A DNA stretch of 64,000 nucleotides from Cochlodiniinecator piscidefendens (GTDB lineage Bacteria; Pseudomonadota; Alphaproteobacteria; Rhodobacterales; Rhodobacteraceae). Below the pieces are notes generated by a model. The model had not been told where the DNA came from. It worked only from the letters and a program-made list of their open reading frames with translations, and did no database searches. The number at the start of each line of letters is the position of its first letter. The first letter of the stretch is position 1. Below, in pieces: positions 42,877-51,867 of this stretch. Both the position numbers and the translations under genes were made by a program. The DNA lies in NCBI RefSeq assembly GCF_011326755.1, contig NZ_JAAOIE010000002.1, forward strand, positions 620,001 through 684,000, written 5' to 3'.

Positions 42877-44235
42877 TTAGGTTCCTGAATTAGCGCGCTC
42901 TATCATTCGAGCAAAGCGCAGAAGTTTTGCGTCTGACCCTTTAGGGCCGGTAATATGTAGCCCAACCGGCAAACCATCTGATGAGGTGCCAAAGGGAATC
43001 GTAATTGAGGGGAGTTCGAGTGTCGGAGTAAGTGTGACGGTGCGCCAATCCTCGGGAAGTTCGTGGTCTTTTAGATCGGCGTCAAAGGCCAACCCGGTTG
43101 TGGTAGGCCAAAGCGCAAAGTCATAGGTGCTAAAGAAATCCATGACGTCATTCCAAACACGAGAGCGTTGCGCCTGATAGAGTGCCAAATCATTCAATGT
43201 TTGCGCCTCACCCGAAGCACAAGCGCTTTTGAAGCTATCGTTGGCCAGCTCCATATCTGGGTTCAAAGCGGCGCGCACCTGTAAGGCACATTGCCCCCGA
43301 ATGACATCGCCAAAGGCCATCAATGGGTCCAGTTTGGGTGCAGTATCTTCATCTACATCCCAACCCAATTCCCGACACAGCTGCGTTATCGGCGAAAGTG
43401 CTGAAATGATAGATGCCTCAACATTTGCGCCAAACGGTGCGAATGACATCGCGATGCGGCCCGGATCCAGCGGCGTTTCTAAGGTTTCAAGCGAAGGAAG
43501 CTCGTTCCAATATCCCAAAGGTTGGAGCGTGGTATTGCCCTGCATCACCGACAACATCAGCGTCAAATCCTGTACAGAGCGCGCCATAGGTCCGGGCACG
43601 GAAAGTCCGTCAAAACTTGCCGGATTAGGATGATATGGAACCAAGCCAGACGTGGGTCGAAAACCTACAATCCCACACCAAGCGGCCGGGGTCCGTGTGC
43701 TTCCGCCTAGATCAGAACCGTCCGCCAAGGGCACCATTTTCGCCGCCAAAGCGGCTGCCGCGCCGCCTGAACTACCCGCAACGGTTTTTCGCAAATCATG
43801 CGGATTACGGGTGACACCGACCACAGCATTGGTTGTTTGGCCCGAAAACGTGAATTCAGGCGTATTGGTTTTCCCAACAATCACTGCCCCAGCTTCGCGC
43901 AAACGCTCCACATGCAAAACGTCATAATCTGGTACAAAGTCCTCAAAAGACTTTGACCCCCAAGTGGTCCGCAAACCTTTGGTTTCAAAACAATCTTTGA
44001 TCGCAATGGGAACACCATGCAACGGACCTGCATATGTACCAGTAACAGCCAATACATCCAATTCCGCCGCACGCAATTCTGCCCGATCCCAATCAAAGGT
44101 CACAAATGCATTCACCTCACCATTTCGTTTCTCTGTTTGAGCGCGAAATGCAGCCAAAACTTCTGTAGCGCTTAGTTCAGCACCTCTTAGTTTTTGCGCC
44201 AGTTCAACCGCGCTCAGTGAAATGATTTCGTTCAT
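42877..44235 (-). CDS. Amidase signature family enzyme
   Basis: A 452-residue amidase. The Ser-cisSer-Lys triad is visible as Lys in GVPIAIKDCFETKG (about residue 77), and serines in the AGSSGGAAAALAAKMVPLADGSDLGGSTRTPA block (about 153-180). The family covers amide hydrolases and GatA; a lone gene in a catabolic operon, without gatB or gatC, favours hydrolysis of an amide substrate. It has a 2-base gap to the ThDP gene and a 38-base gap from the upstream demethylase gene, the largest gap in this operon. Confidence 0.85.
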   Translation of the reverse strand: MNEIISLSAVELAQKLRGAELSATEVLAAFRAQTEKRNGEVNAFVTFDWDRAELRAAELDVLAVTGTYAGPLHGVPIAIKDCFETKGLRTTWGSKSFEDFVPDYDVLHVERLREAGAVIVGKTNTPEFTFSGQTTNAVVGVTRNPHDLRKTVAGSSGGAAAALAAKMVPLADGSDLGGSTRTPAAWCGIVGFRPTSGLVPYHPNPASFDGLSVPGPMARSVQDLTLMLSVMQGNTTLQPLGYWNELPSLETLETPLDPGRIAMSFAPFGANVEASIISALSPITQLCRELGWDVDEDTAPKLDPLMAFGDVIRGQCALQVRAALNPDMELANDSFKSACASGEAQTLNDLALYQAQRSRVWNDVMDFFSTYDFALWPTTTGLAFDADLKDHELPEDWRTVTLTPTLELPSITIPFGTSSDGLPVGLHITGPKGSDAKLLRFARMIERANSGT

Positions 44236-44273
44236 ATCATGTGACCCTTTTTGTTTTTGAACACCTTCTGATC

Positions 44274-46679
44274 TTAGTCTTCACTCCTTGGGCGCAGGTT
44301 TTCTGGGTCAAAAACGGCATCGTCGTGAATGGTCACTTCGTATTCGGTATTTAAAATTTGAACTTTCAGTCCTTCCTTGGATGTTCCTTTGCGAACAAAA
44401 AGCCAACCTAAGCTTTTACCAACGGTGTACCCGTAGCCGCCAGATGTAGTTAACCCAACAATTTTGCCGTTTTGGACAACTGGTTCGCCGCCATGAATAT
44501 CAATGTTGTCGGCATGAAGTTCACCATAGAACAGTTCCCATTCCGGGGTACGTGCAAGTACAGCGTCGCGACCGGTAAAGTCTCGCCCTTCGCTGCGAAC
44601 AAACCGTTCTAGCCCGACATCAAATGGGCCAATATCAGTGGTCAGTTCACCAGACGCACGGTAGGCTTTTTCCATACGCATACCATTAAACGCATAACTC
44701 CCGATGTCGGTTAGACCATGCTTTTCACCAGCATTGAACAAGGCATCATAAAGTTCTGTAATCCGGTCCAAAGGCGCGTGGAGTTCCCAGCCAAGTTCCC
44801 CCACAAATGAAACACGCAGGGCGTAACACGGTATACCCGCGACCATGATCTCTTGGCCAGACAACCAAGGAAACGCCTTGTTCGACAGATCGACATCCGT
44901 CAGTTCAGCCATGATTTTACGTGAATTTGGCCCGGACAGTGCCAACATGCCCCAATCCTGCGAGCGATTGACCATTTGAACGTCTTCGCCGTCACGAATA
45001 TGCGATTTGATCCAATCAAAGTCAGGATTAGAACGTGCGATCGCAGACCCGGTAAAATACCGATCCTCTGCTATTCGCCAAATCGTAATTTCGCTTTCGA
45101 ATTTACCTTTGGGTGTCAAAAGGTGGTTTAGACTCAAACGCCCGTCACGTGCAGGTATCTTATTGGCAGAAATTCGATCCAATACGTGCCCGGCATCGCG
45201 CCCAGTAATTTCAAACTGCGCAAACGCGCAAAGGTCAATTATGCCAGCCGTTTCGCGCGTCGCCTTAGCTTCGGCCATAGCGTTTTGATGCCAAGCCTGA
45301 TGCCCCCAACCAATCGGTTCTATTTCACCAGGTTGATCTGCGAAATACCGTGGGCGTTCCCATCCGGTCACTTCGCCCATAACCGCACCTTTGTCCGCTA
45401 AGCGATCATAAAGCGGATGACGGTTGAGGGGGCGCAAGCTGTGAAACTGTTTGCCGGGAACGGGTGTATCATGACGGCGCATAAACTCATCTTTGGTGCG
45501 TTCCACGATGAAGTTATCGGTCGTGAAATTCCCGTAACGGCGCGGATCCATGCTGCGCGTGTTGATATTGGTTTCACCATGAACCATCCAATCCGCAAGC
45601 ACCTTCCCAGCACCACCACCCCACGCGAGGCCAATGGATGATCCGCAAGACAGCCACACATTTGGCGCACCTGATGGGCCAACCAACATACCCCCATCTG
45701 GGGTGTGGGTAATCGCGCCGCGCACAACCCGTTTAATCCCAAGTTCCGCAAGAATTGGCATCTTATCAAACGCCACCATCAGGAAATCCCCGATGCTGTC
45801 ATAGTCGGCTTCGAACAGCTCATTTTCAGCGGCCCAAGGCGCACCTTTGGGCATTGTCCAAACCGTTGGGCAAACATGTCCCTCATAAATACCGATCAGG
45901 CCGGATTTCTGTTCCTGCCGGATATACCCGCCAAAACTGTTATCACGCATGACGGGTAGTTCTGGGCGGCCTTGAAATTCAGGAACTGTGTCCGTCACCA
46001 AATAATGGTGCAAGCAAGATACCGACGGGATTTTCAAACCAAACCATTCGCCAACCTGGTTTGCATAAGATCCCGCAGCAATCACTACGTGTTCGGCCAA
46101 TATTTCGCCTTTTTCCGTCTGCAGCAACCACATGTCACCCTTGCGGGCCGCACCGGTCACCTGATTATGACGTTCAATTTTTGCACCGCGCGCTCGTGTG
46201 GCTTGGGCCAGCGCCATGGTCACAGAAGACGGATCAATATGCCCATCTTCATAGGTGCGAACCGCTGCTTTTACATTGTCGATTTTATAAAACGGATTGA
46301 CCTTTGCGACCTCTTCAGGCCCGACCAAATCCATCGGCAAATCAAGCAACCGCCCGACCCCCATGATGGATTTCATCCAGTCCACTTCGTCATCCGTTGT
46401 CGCGATGCGCAAGCCTCCAACTTCGTGCCAACCAATGCTTTGACCGGTTTCTTTTTCAACACGCTTATAGGTCTCGAGCGATGTTTTGTTGATCCACCCC
46501 GCAACGCGAGAACCAACCGCATGGGCAATCTGCCCCGCCGCGTGCCAAGTGGACCCAGAGGTCAGTTCGGCCTTTTCAAACAAAATGGTGTCTGTCCAAC
46601 CGTTTTCCGCCAATTGGAACTGCGCTGCGACACCCATGATACCGCCGCCAATGATGGCAACTTGCGTTGTTCTGGTCAT
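44274..46679 (-). CDS. FAD/GcvT demethylase (dimethylglycine dehydrogenase-like) 1
   Basis: An 801-residue two-part enzyme: an N-terminal DAO-type flavodomain (VAIIGGGIMGVAAQFQLAENG; SGSTWHAAGQIAHAVG, whose His is the covalent flavin site in DMGDH/SARDH relatives) and a C-terminal GcvT-like folate domain (DWGMLALSGPNSRKIMAELT, SFVGELGWELHAPL, FNGMRMEKAYRASGELTTDIGPFDVGLERFV). Such enzymes oxidise an N-methyl group and hand the carbon to tetrahydrofolate. It lies 3 bases after a second copy that is only a distant paralogue. The substrate is not assignable. Confidence 0.87.
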   Translation of the reverse strand: MTRTTQVAIIGGGIMGVAAQFQLAENGWTDTILFEKAELTSGSTWHAAGQIAHAVGSRVAGWINKTSLETYKRVEKETGQSIGWHEVGGLRIATTDDEVDWMKSIMGVGRLLDLPMDLVGPEEVAKVNPFYKIDNVKAAVRTYEDGHIDPSSVTMALAQATRARGAKIERHNQVTGAARKGDMWLLQTEKGEILAEHVVIAAGSYANQVGEWFGLKIPSVSCLHHYLVTDTVPEFQGRPELPVMRDNSFGGYIRQEQKSGLIGIYEGHVCPTVWTMPKGAPWAAENELFEADYDSIGDFLMVAFDKMPILAELGIKRVVRGAITHTPDGGMLVGPSGAPNVWLSCGSSIGLAWGGGAGKVLADWMVHGETNINTRSMDPRRYGNFTTDNFIVERTKDEFMRRHDTPVPGKQFHSLRPLNRHPLYDRLADKGAVMGEVTGWERPRYFADQPGEIEPIGWGHQAWHQNAMAEAKATRETAGIIDLCAFAQFEITGRDAGHVLDRISANKIPARDGRLSLNHLLTPKGKFESEITIWRIAEDRYFTGSAIARSNPDFDWIKSHIRDGEDVQMVNRSQDWGMLALSGPNSRKIMAELTDVDLSNKAFPWLSGQEIMVAGIPCYALRVSFVGELGWELHAPLDRITELYDALFNAGEKHGLTDIGSYAFNGMRMEKAYRASGELTTDIGPFDVGLERFVRSEGRDFTGRDAVLARTPEWELFYGELHADNIDIHGGEPVVQNGKIVGLTTSGGYGYTVGKSLGWLFVRKGTSKEGLKVQILNTEYEVTIHDDAVFDPENLRPRSED

Positions 46680-46682
46680 GAT

Positions 46683-49103
46683 TTATTCCTCAAATGCAGT
46701 TTTGGCAGGTTTTAGGGACGCTTTGGCAGTGTAGCGCGTGCAGGCAATTTCAACTTCGAGCCCGTCGCAAATCTGCCCATCGCGCAATTGAGCAAGCACA
46801 GTTTCACTTGTGATCATCGCCAAGGCGACAGAGCGGCCGAAACGATAGCTCCAACCTGCTGAGGTCACTTGCCCCACGACTTCGCCTTGATACCAAATTG
46901 GTTCATCATGGATCGGCACCGCGTCAGGTGTGTCAAACAGCAACGAAACGATCTGACGGCTGGGGGTTTTATCTTTTAGGGCGGCCAAGGCCTCTTTCCC
47001 GATAAAATCACTGTCCCAGCCTAAAAAACCAGCGGTTCCAGCCTCAAATGGTGTTGTCCAAGGGGAAAGCTCATGCCCCCAAGCACGAAACCCGCTTTCG
47101 ATACGCAGTGACCCGCTCGCTGTTAACCCAGCATGGCTCGCCCCGGCGGCGACCAAGGCTTCGTGCGCGGCCATCGCCATATCAGCGGGAACATAAAGTT
47201 CGTAACCTTCTTCACCGGTATAGCTAAGGCGACCTGCCCATGCGCGCGCCAATCCGATTTCAATCGGAGCAAATCGAAAACGTCCAATCTCTGGCAGCTT
47301 CGCACCGGAGGCTTTTTGCAAGACCTCTTTGGCGTTTGCACCAGCTAAACCGATGATCGCATAGCCCGACGTCACATCGGTGATTTCAACTCGCATGTCG
47401 CCTTTTTCACGGCGCAGGTGCATCAAATCGCGCACAACTTCGCCCGCTCCGACAATCAACATAAATGTTTCATCGTCATGACGTTGAACGGTGATGTCAC
47501 TTTCGACACCACCCCGGGTGTTTAGGATTGGCGTGTAGACAATCCGCCCGGCGGGCACGCGCATTTCATTGGCGCATACTTTGTTCAAAAACGCCTCCGC
47601 ATCCGGGCCTTGCACCCAAATTTTGCCAAAGGCTGATTGATCTAATATTGCGGCGCCGTTGCGACAGGCTGCTACTTCTTGAGCGACTTGATCGCGCCAT
47701 GGCGGTGCACCAAAGGTTAAAGCCCCGGTCACCTGTTCAGCATTATAGTATTCCGGGCGTTCCCAACCGCCCCGTGCCAAAAACTTTGCGCCTGCGTCTT
47801 TGGTTCCATAATGGATTGCAGAACGCCTTTGTCCCCGTGCGGATTCCATACTGCGGCCCGGATAGGCAATTTCGTAATGTTTGCCCAGAACCTCTGGGAT
47901 ACGTTCTGACAGAGCCCCAATCACGTTCATTTCAGGGCCAAAGCGGCGAATGTCGGCCTCGTTCAACTCCATCGTTGGTTCACCCTGAATGATCCATTCG
48001 GCCATCGCCTTACCAGCTCCGCCAGCCAGTGCGATACCGGTAGAGTTCATCCCACCCATCAAGAACAAGCCCGGTACCTCTGGACTTTCGCCAAGCATAA
48101 ACTGGCTGTCTAGGGTAAAGCTTTCCGGCCCATTCAACAGCATTCGCACTTCGGCCTTTTCCAACGCGGGAATACGGTACAACGCATTTTCCATCATCGG
48201 CATAAAGTGGTCCCAATCTTCATCCAGAAGATCAAAACTGAAATCCGCAGGCAATCGGTCCATTGGCAGACCTTTGGCACCGGGTTCAAACGAACCAACC
48301 AGCAGGCCCTCGACATCATCGCGCCCATAGAGGAATCCGTCTTGATCGTTCAATGTGGGCAAATGCGCGCCCCGGCCCATGGCTTGGATTTCCGGCAATG
48401 GTTTGGTCAGCATATAAAAGTGTTCGCAGGCATACAGCGGCATGTTCGCGCCAGCCATTGCTGCGACTTCTTGGGACCAGAGACCGCACGCGATAACGAC
48501 TTCATCCGCTTCAATCACATGATCGCCAATTTCAACACCACTGATCCGTCCAGCTTTCTTTTGCAAACCCGTAACACGTGTATCTTCAAAGAACTGAACA
48601 CCGCGTGCCTTTGCCCCCTTTGATAGGGCAAGCGCCACATCTGACGGGTTCACACGCCCATCTACAGGCGACCAAACGGCCCCTATCACATCATCCGTGC
48701 GTAAAAGCGGCCAAAGTTCTTCTACTTTGTCACGTCCAACGACTTCGGCCTCTAACCCAAAGGCCCGGCCAAGCGACACCTGCCGTTTCAAGGTCGTCAG
48801 GCGATCTTCGTTGGTCGCAATCGAAAGGCTGCCGGTTTGAGCCCAACCAGTTTGCTGGCCGGTTTCTGTTTCCAGTTCTTTATATAGATCAATCGAGTAG
48901 TTGATCAGTTTGGTCAACGTCGCAGAAGGACGCAAACGGCGCACCAACCCCGCAGCATGCCATGTGGTGCCTGACGTCAGTTTTGATCGTTCGATCACGA
49001 CCACGTCTTTGCGCCCTTCACGGGCGAGGTGGTAGGCAATGGAACAGCCAATGACGCCACCGCCGATAATCACGGTGCGGGCTTGGGTGGGCAAAGTCGT
49101 CAT
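46683..49103 (-). CDS. FAD/GcvT demethylase (dimethylglycine/sarcosine dehydrogenase-like) 2
   Basis: An 806-residue protein with the same two-part plan: DAO flavodomain (TVIIGGGVIGCSIAYHLAREG, then SGTTWHAAGLVRRLRP with the flavin-site His) and a GcvT/folate domain (GYAIIGLAGANAKEVLQK, YTGEEGYELYVPADM, LRIESGFRAWGHELSPWTTPFEAGTAGFLG). Differences from the upstream-neighbour paralogue include the middle cap region, so it should act on a different methylamine or a different step. It overlaps the aminotransferase gene by 4 bases. Confidence 0.87.
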   Translation of the reverse strand: MTTLPTQARTVIIGGGVIGCSIAYHLAREGRKDVVVIERSKLTSGTTWHAAGLVRRLRPSATLTKLINYSIDLYKELETETGQQTGWAQTGSLSIATNEDRLTTLKRQVSLGRAFGLEAEVVGRDKVEELWPLLRTDDVIGAVWSPVDGRVNPSDVALALSKGAKARGVQFFEDTRVTGLQKKAGRISGVEIGDHVIEADEVVIACGLWSQEVAAMAGANMPLYACEHFYMLTKPLPEIQAMGRGAHLPTLNDQDGFLYGRDDVEGLLVGSFEPGAKGLPMDRLPADFSFDLLDEDWDHFMPMMENALYRIPALEKAEVRMLLNGPESFTLDSQFMLGESPEVPGLFLMGGMNSTGIALAGGAGKAMAEWIIQGEPTMELNEADIRRFGPEMNVIGALSERIPEVLGKHYEIAYPGRSMESARGQRRSAIHYGTKDAGAKFLARGGWERPEYYNAEQVTGALTFGAPPWRDQVAQEVAACRNGAAILDQSAFGKIWVQGPDAEAFLNKVCANEMRVPAGRIVYTPILNTRGGVESDITVQRHDDETFMLIVGAGEVVRDLMHLRREKGDMRVEITDVTSGYAIIGLAGANAKEVLQKASGAKLPEIGRFRFAPIEIGLARAWAGRLSYTGEEGYELYVPADMAMAAHEALVAAGASHAGLTASGSLRIESGFRAWGHELSPWTTPFEAGTAGFLGWDSDFIGKEALAALKDKTPSRQIVSLLFDTPDAVPIHDEPIWYQGEVVGQVTSAGWSYRFGRSVALAMITSETVLAQLRDGQICDGLEVEIACTRYTAKASLKPAKTAFEE

Positions 49104-50395
49104 GAAGATATCACTCCGGTTTTGATCAAATCGCCTAGGACGTTGTCAAATATTTCAAGGGTTTCATCGATCAATTCCGGGGTATGCGCACAAGACGTCA
49201 CACAGGAGGTAAACGACATAAAATCTACACCAGCTGCCAACAATCCATTGCGCAGACCGTTCACCAGATCCGGTGAAACAGTGCGGATTTGCGCGGCGCT
49301 TAGCCCATCAACAGAGCGGGCTCCGAAATAAAGATGGCAGGTTGAACTTTCGCCATAAGCCACAGCGGACACATCCTGTTTCTGGAAGCAGCTGTTAAAC
49401 CCGTCTCGCAACTGCGTGGCCATTGCATCAGCTTTGCGCTGCACGTCACCGGTTGAAAGCAGCTTCATCGCCGCAATTGCGCCTGCAGCAACCAGAGGTG
49501 CAGCGTTAAAAGTGCCTTTGTGGCTGACAGGGGGGGCCAATCCGTCGCGCGGTTTTCCAGGGTCCAACAGCTCCATAATGTCGCGTCGCCCACAAATTGC
49601 ACCGCCGGGTAAACCACCCGTCGCAACTTTGGCCAAGGTCGTGATATCGGGGATCACGCCATCTCTGGCTTGGCGTCCACCTGGGGACCAACGAAATCCG
49701 GTGATCACCTCGTCAAAAATCAGAACCTTTTGTTCTGCATCGGCTATCGCGCGGATGCCTTGTAAAAATCCATCTGGCAGCGGGACTGAGCCGTAGTTCG
49801 CGCCAGAGGCTTCGACAAATATGGTGCCAATTTCATCGTCTTGGGCCAACAAGTCGCGGATGCTATCAAGTGACGGAGGTGCGACAACTGTGAGGTCAGA
49901 AATAGCATTGGGCACACCCAAGGATGGCGGTAAATTCGTGCCCGGCTTTGCCCCTTTCAAGAGCATATCATGCCACCCATGAAAGTGCCCGTCGATCCGC
50001 AGGACTTTGTCTTTACCGGACCAAGCCCGCCCCAATCTGAGCGCCAGCATCGTGCTTTCGGTTCCTGAACCGGTAAAGCGGACCAAATCTGCAGATGGTA
50101 ACAGTTTTGCAATCCACTCCGCCCATTCAATTTCAAGCGGGTGACAATCACCAGTATAGGGTGTTTTGGTCAATTGCTGTGCGACGGCTTCCATCACTTC
50201 AGGGCAGGAATTCCCCAACAGTTGACTCGCTGCACCCAATTTAAAATCGATGTAGCGCTTGCCCTCAACATCCCACTTTTCAGCGCCAACCGCGCGGTCA
50301 ATATAGCTTGGATAAGGCGCGCGATACCGTAACTCGTGACTTACCCCGCCGGGCATGACTTTTTTTGCACGTTCCGCGAGTGATTGGTTGCTCAT
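49100..50395 (-). CDS. Class III aminotransferase (HemL-like)
   Basis: A 431-residue PLP enzyme of the class III (omega) aminotransferase family, similar in plan to glutamate-1-semialdehyde aminomutase: MPGGVSHELRYRAPYPSYIDRA start, TGSGTESTMLALRLGRAW, GHFHGWHDMLL, IFDEVITGFRWSPGG and the PLP Lys in ITTLAKVATGGLPGGAICG. Not expected to be HemL, since the gene is in a catabolic operon between ALDH and demethylase genes; likely the amine-donor or aminomutase step. Its ATG overlaps the ALDH stop (ATGA), and its end overlaps the next gene. Confidence 0.85.
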   Translation of the reverse strand: MSNQSLAERAKKVMPGGVSHELRYRAPYPSYIDRAVGAEKWDVEGKRYIDFKLGAASQLLGNSCPEVMEAVAQQLTKTPYTGDCHPLEIEWAEWIAKLLPSADLVRFTGSGTESTMLALRLGRAWSGKDKVLRIDGHFHGWHDMLLKGAKPGTNLPPSLGVPNAISDLTVVAPPSLDSIRDLLAQDDEIGTIFVEASGANYGSVPLPDGFLQGIRAIADAEQKVLIFDEVITGFRWSPGGRQARDGVIPDITTLAKVATGGLPGGAICGRRDIMELLDPGKPRDGLAPPVSHKGTFNAAPLVAAGAIAAMKLLSTGDVQRKADAMATQLRDGFNSCFQKQDVSAVAYGESSTCHLYFGARSVDGLSAAQIRTVSPDLVNGLRNGLLAAGVDFMSFTSCVTSCAHTPELIDETLEIFDNVLGDLIKTGVISS

Positions 50396-51867
50396 AGCTG
50401 CCCCTCGGCATGATTTAGGACGATTGATTTTTCAACGGTGTAGGCGGCCAATCCGGCTAGGCCCTTTTCACGGCCAATGCCGCTTTGTTTGACGCCACCA
50501 AAAGGGACGGTATCGCCCCCTTGTAAAAAGCCATTGATGAAGACTTGCCCCGCTTCCACTTGGCGCGCGTAACGCATCGCTTTGGTGACATTTGCCGTGT
50601 AAATCCCGGCAACCAATCCAAACGGTGAATTGTTGGAAAGTGTCAGCGCCTCATCAAAAGTATCACAAAGCTGCGTAATCAGAACTGGACCAAAAATTTC
50701 AGACTGCGCGATTTCAGAATTGGCAGGCACATCCGCAAATATTGTGGGTTCATAGAACAACCCACCCTCCAACCCCTTTGGCCGCGCACGCTGTCCACCG
50801 GTAACACACCGAAAGCCTGCCTCTTTGGCCCGCACAACGAAACCTTCAACACGGCTCAATTGATCTGAAGACACCAACGGCCCCAGATCAGGATCGTCCA
50901 AAGGGTGGCCTATTGTGAGTTTTTGAGCCGCCTGAATTAGCTTTTCCAGTAAATCGTCATGAACTGATCGATCACAAATCAGACGCGCGCCCGCAGCACA
51001 AACCTGACCCGCATTAAAGAATATTCCCTTTGCGATCCCATCAGCGGCGGCATCCAAATCTGCATCAGCAAGCACGACAACAGGGGATTTACCGCCCAAT
51101 TCTAATGTCACACCTGCAATAGGCGCAGACGCAGATTGCATGACGGATCTACCGGTCTGTGTTGATCCGGTAAACGTGACATGGGCCGTATCAGGGTGCG
51201 TACATAGCGTTTCACCGACACTTCCGGCCCCGCATACAACATTGAGCACCCCATCAAGCAACCCCGCCTCTATCGCCAACTGGGCAACCATAATAGCGCT
51301 GAGTGGCGTCAATTCAGACGGCTTTGCCACGACAGTCGCCCCTGCGGCCAAAGCCGGCGCAACTCCACGTGCAAGCGTCGAAATCGGATAATTCCATGGT
51401 AAAATATGAACGGTGACCCCAACAGGTTCCATCACTGTCAAAGCAGTTTTATCCGGCCCCAGCGGGATCGTGTCGCCATTCAGTTTATCACAACACCCTG
51501 CGTAAAACCGAAAGTAATCCGCCGCTCGTCCGACATCCCGCTTTGCCTGACTTAAGGGTTTCCCAACGTTCAAAGCCTCAACCACAGCCAACTCATCTGC
51601 CTGTGCTTCAATCAAACCCGCAAGCCGGAATAATACATCTGCTCGCTTTCCCGGCGCAGTATCAGACCATGCTGGCAACGCAGCTTTGGCCGCTTGCACA
51701 GCATTCTGAGCTTGTTCCGGCGACGACTCATTTGTTTCTAAAAACACACGGCCTGTCGCAGGGTCAGTTAAGGGACGCACCGCCCCCACCCCAGAACACC
51801 CCGCACCATTAATAAAGGCGTGTGGAATGGTACCTAATTGCTCAGGATACCGAACGGCCAGCACCAT
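50392..51867 (-). CDS. Aldehyde dehydrogenase (betaine-aldehyde DH-like)
   Basis: A 491-residue NAD(P)-dependent ALDH. Motifs: HILPWNYPISTLARGVAPALAAG, AKPSELTPLSA, FTGSTQTGRSVMQSA, catalytic Glu in LELGGKSPVVVL and catalytic Cys in FFNAGQVCAAGARLICD, SEIFGPVL and PFGGVKQSGIGREKG. It resembles aldehyde dehydrogenases acting on betaine or amino aldehydes. ATG 51867 follows directly within the mttB stop region (GTGATG), so coupling is strong; GTG 51870 is an alternative start. Confidence 0.9.
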   Translation of the reverse strand: MVLAVRYPEQLGTIPHAFINGAGCSGVGAVRPLTDPATGRVFLETNESSPEQAQNAVQAAKAALPAWSDTAPGKRADVLFRLAGLIEAQADELAVVEALNVGKPLSQAKRDVGRAADYFRFYAGCCDKLNGDTIPLGPDKTALTVMEPVGVTVHILPWNYPISTLARGVAPALAAGATVVAKPSELTPLSAIMVAQLAIEAGLLDGVLNVVCGAGSVGETLCTHPDTAHVTFTGSTQTGRSVMQSASAPIAGVTLELGGKSPVVVLADADLDAAADGIAKGIFFNAGQVCAAGARLICDRSVHDDLLEKLIQAAQKLTIGHPLDDPDLGPLVSSDQLSRVEGFVVRAKEAGFRCVTGGQRARPKGLEGGLFYEPTIFADVPANSEIAQSEIFGPVLITQLCDTFDEALTLSNNSPFGLVAGIYTANVTKAMRYARQVEAGQVFINGFLQGGDTVPFGGVKQSGIGREKGLAGLAAYTVEKSIVLNHAEGQL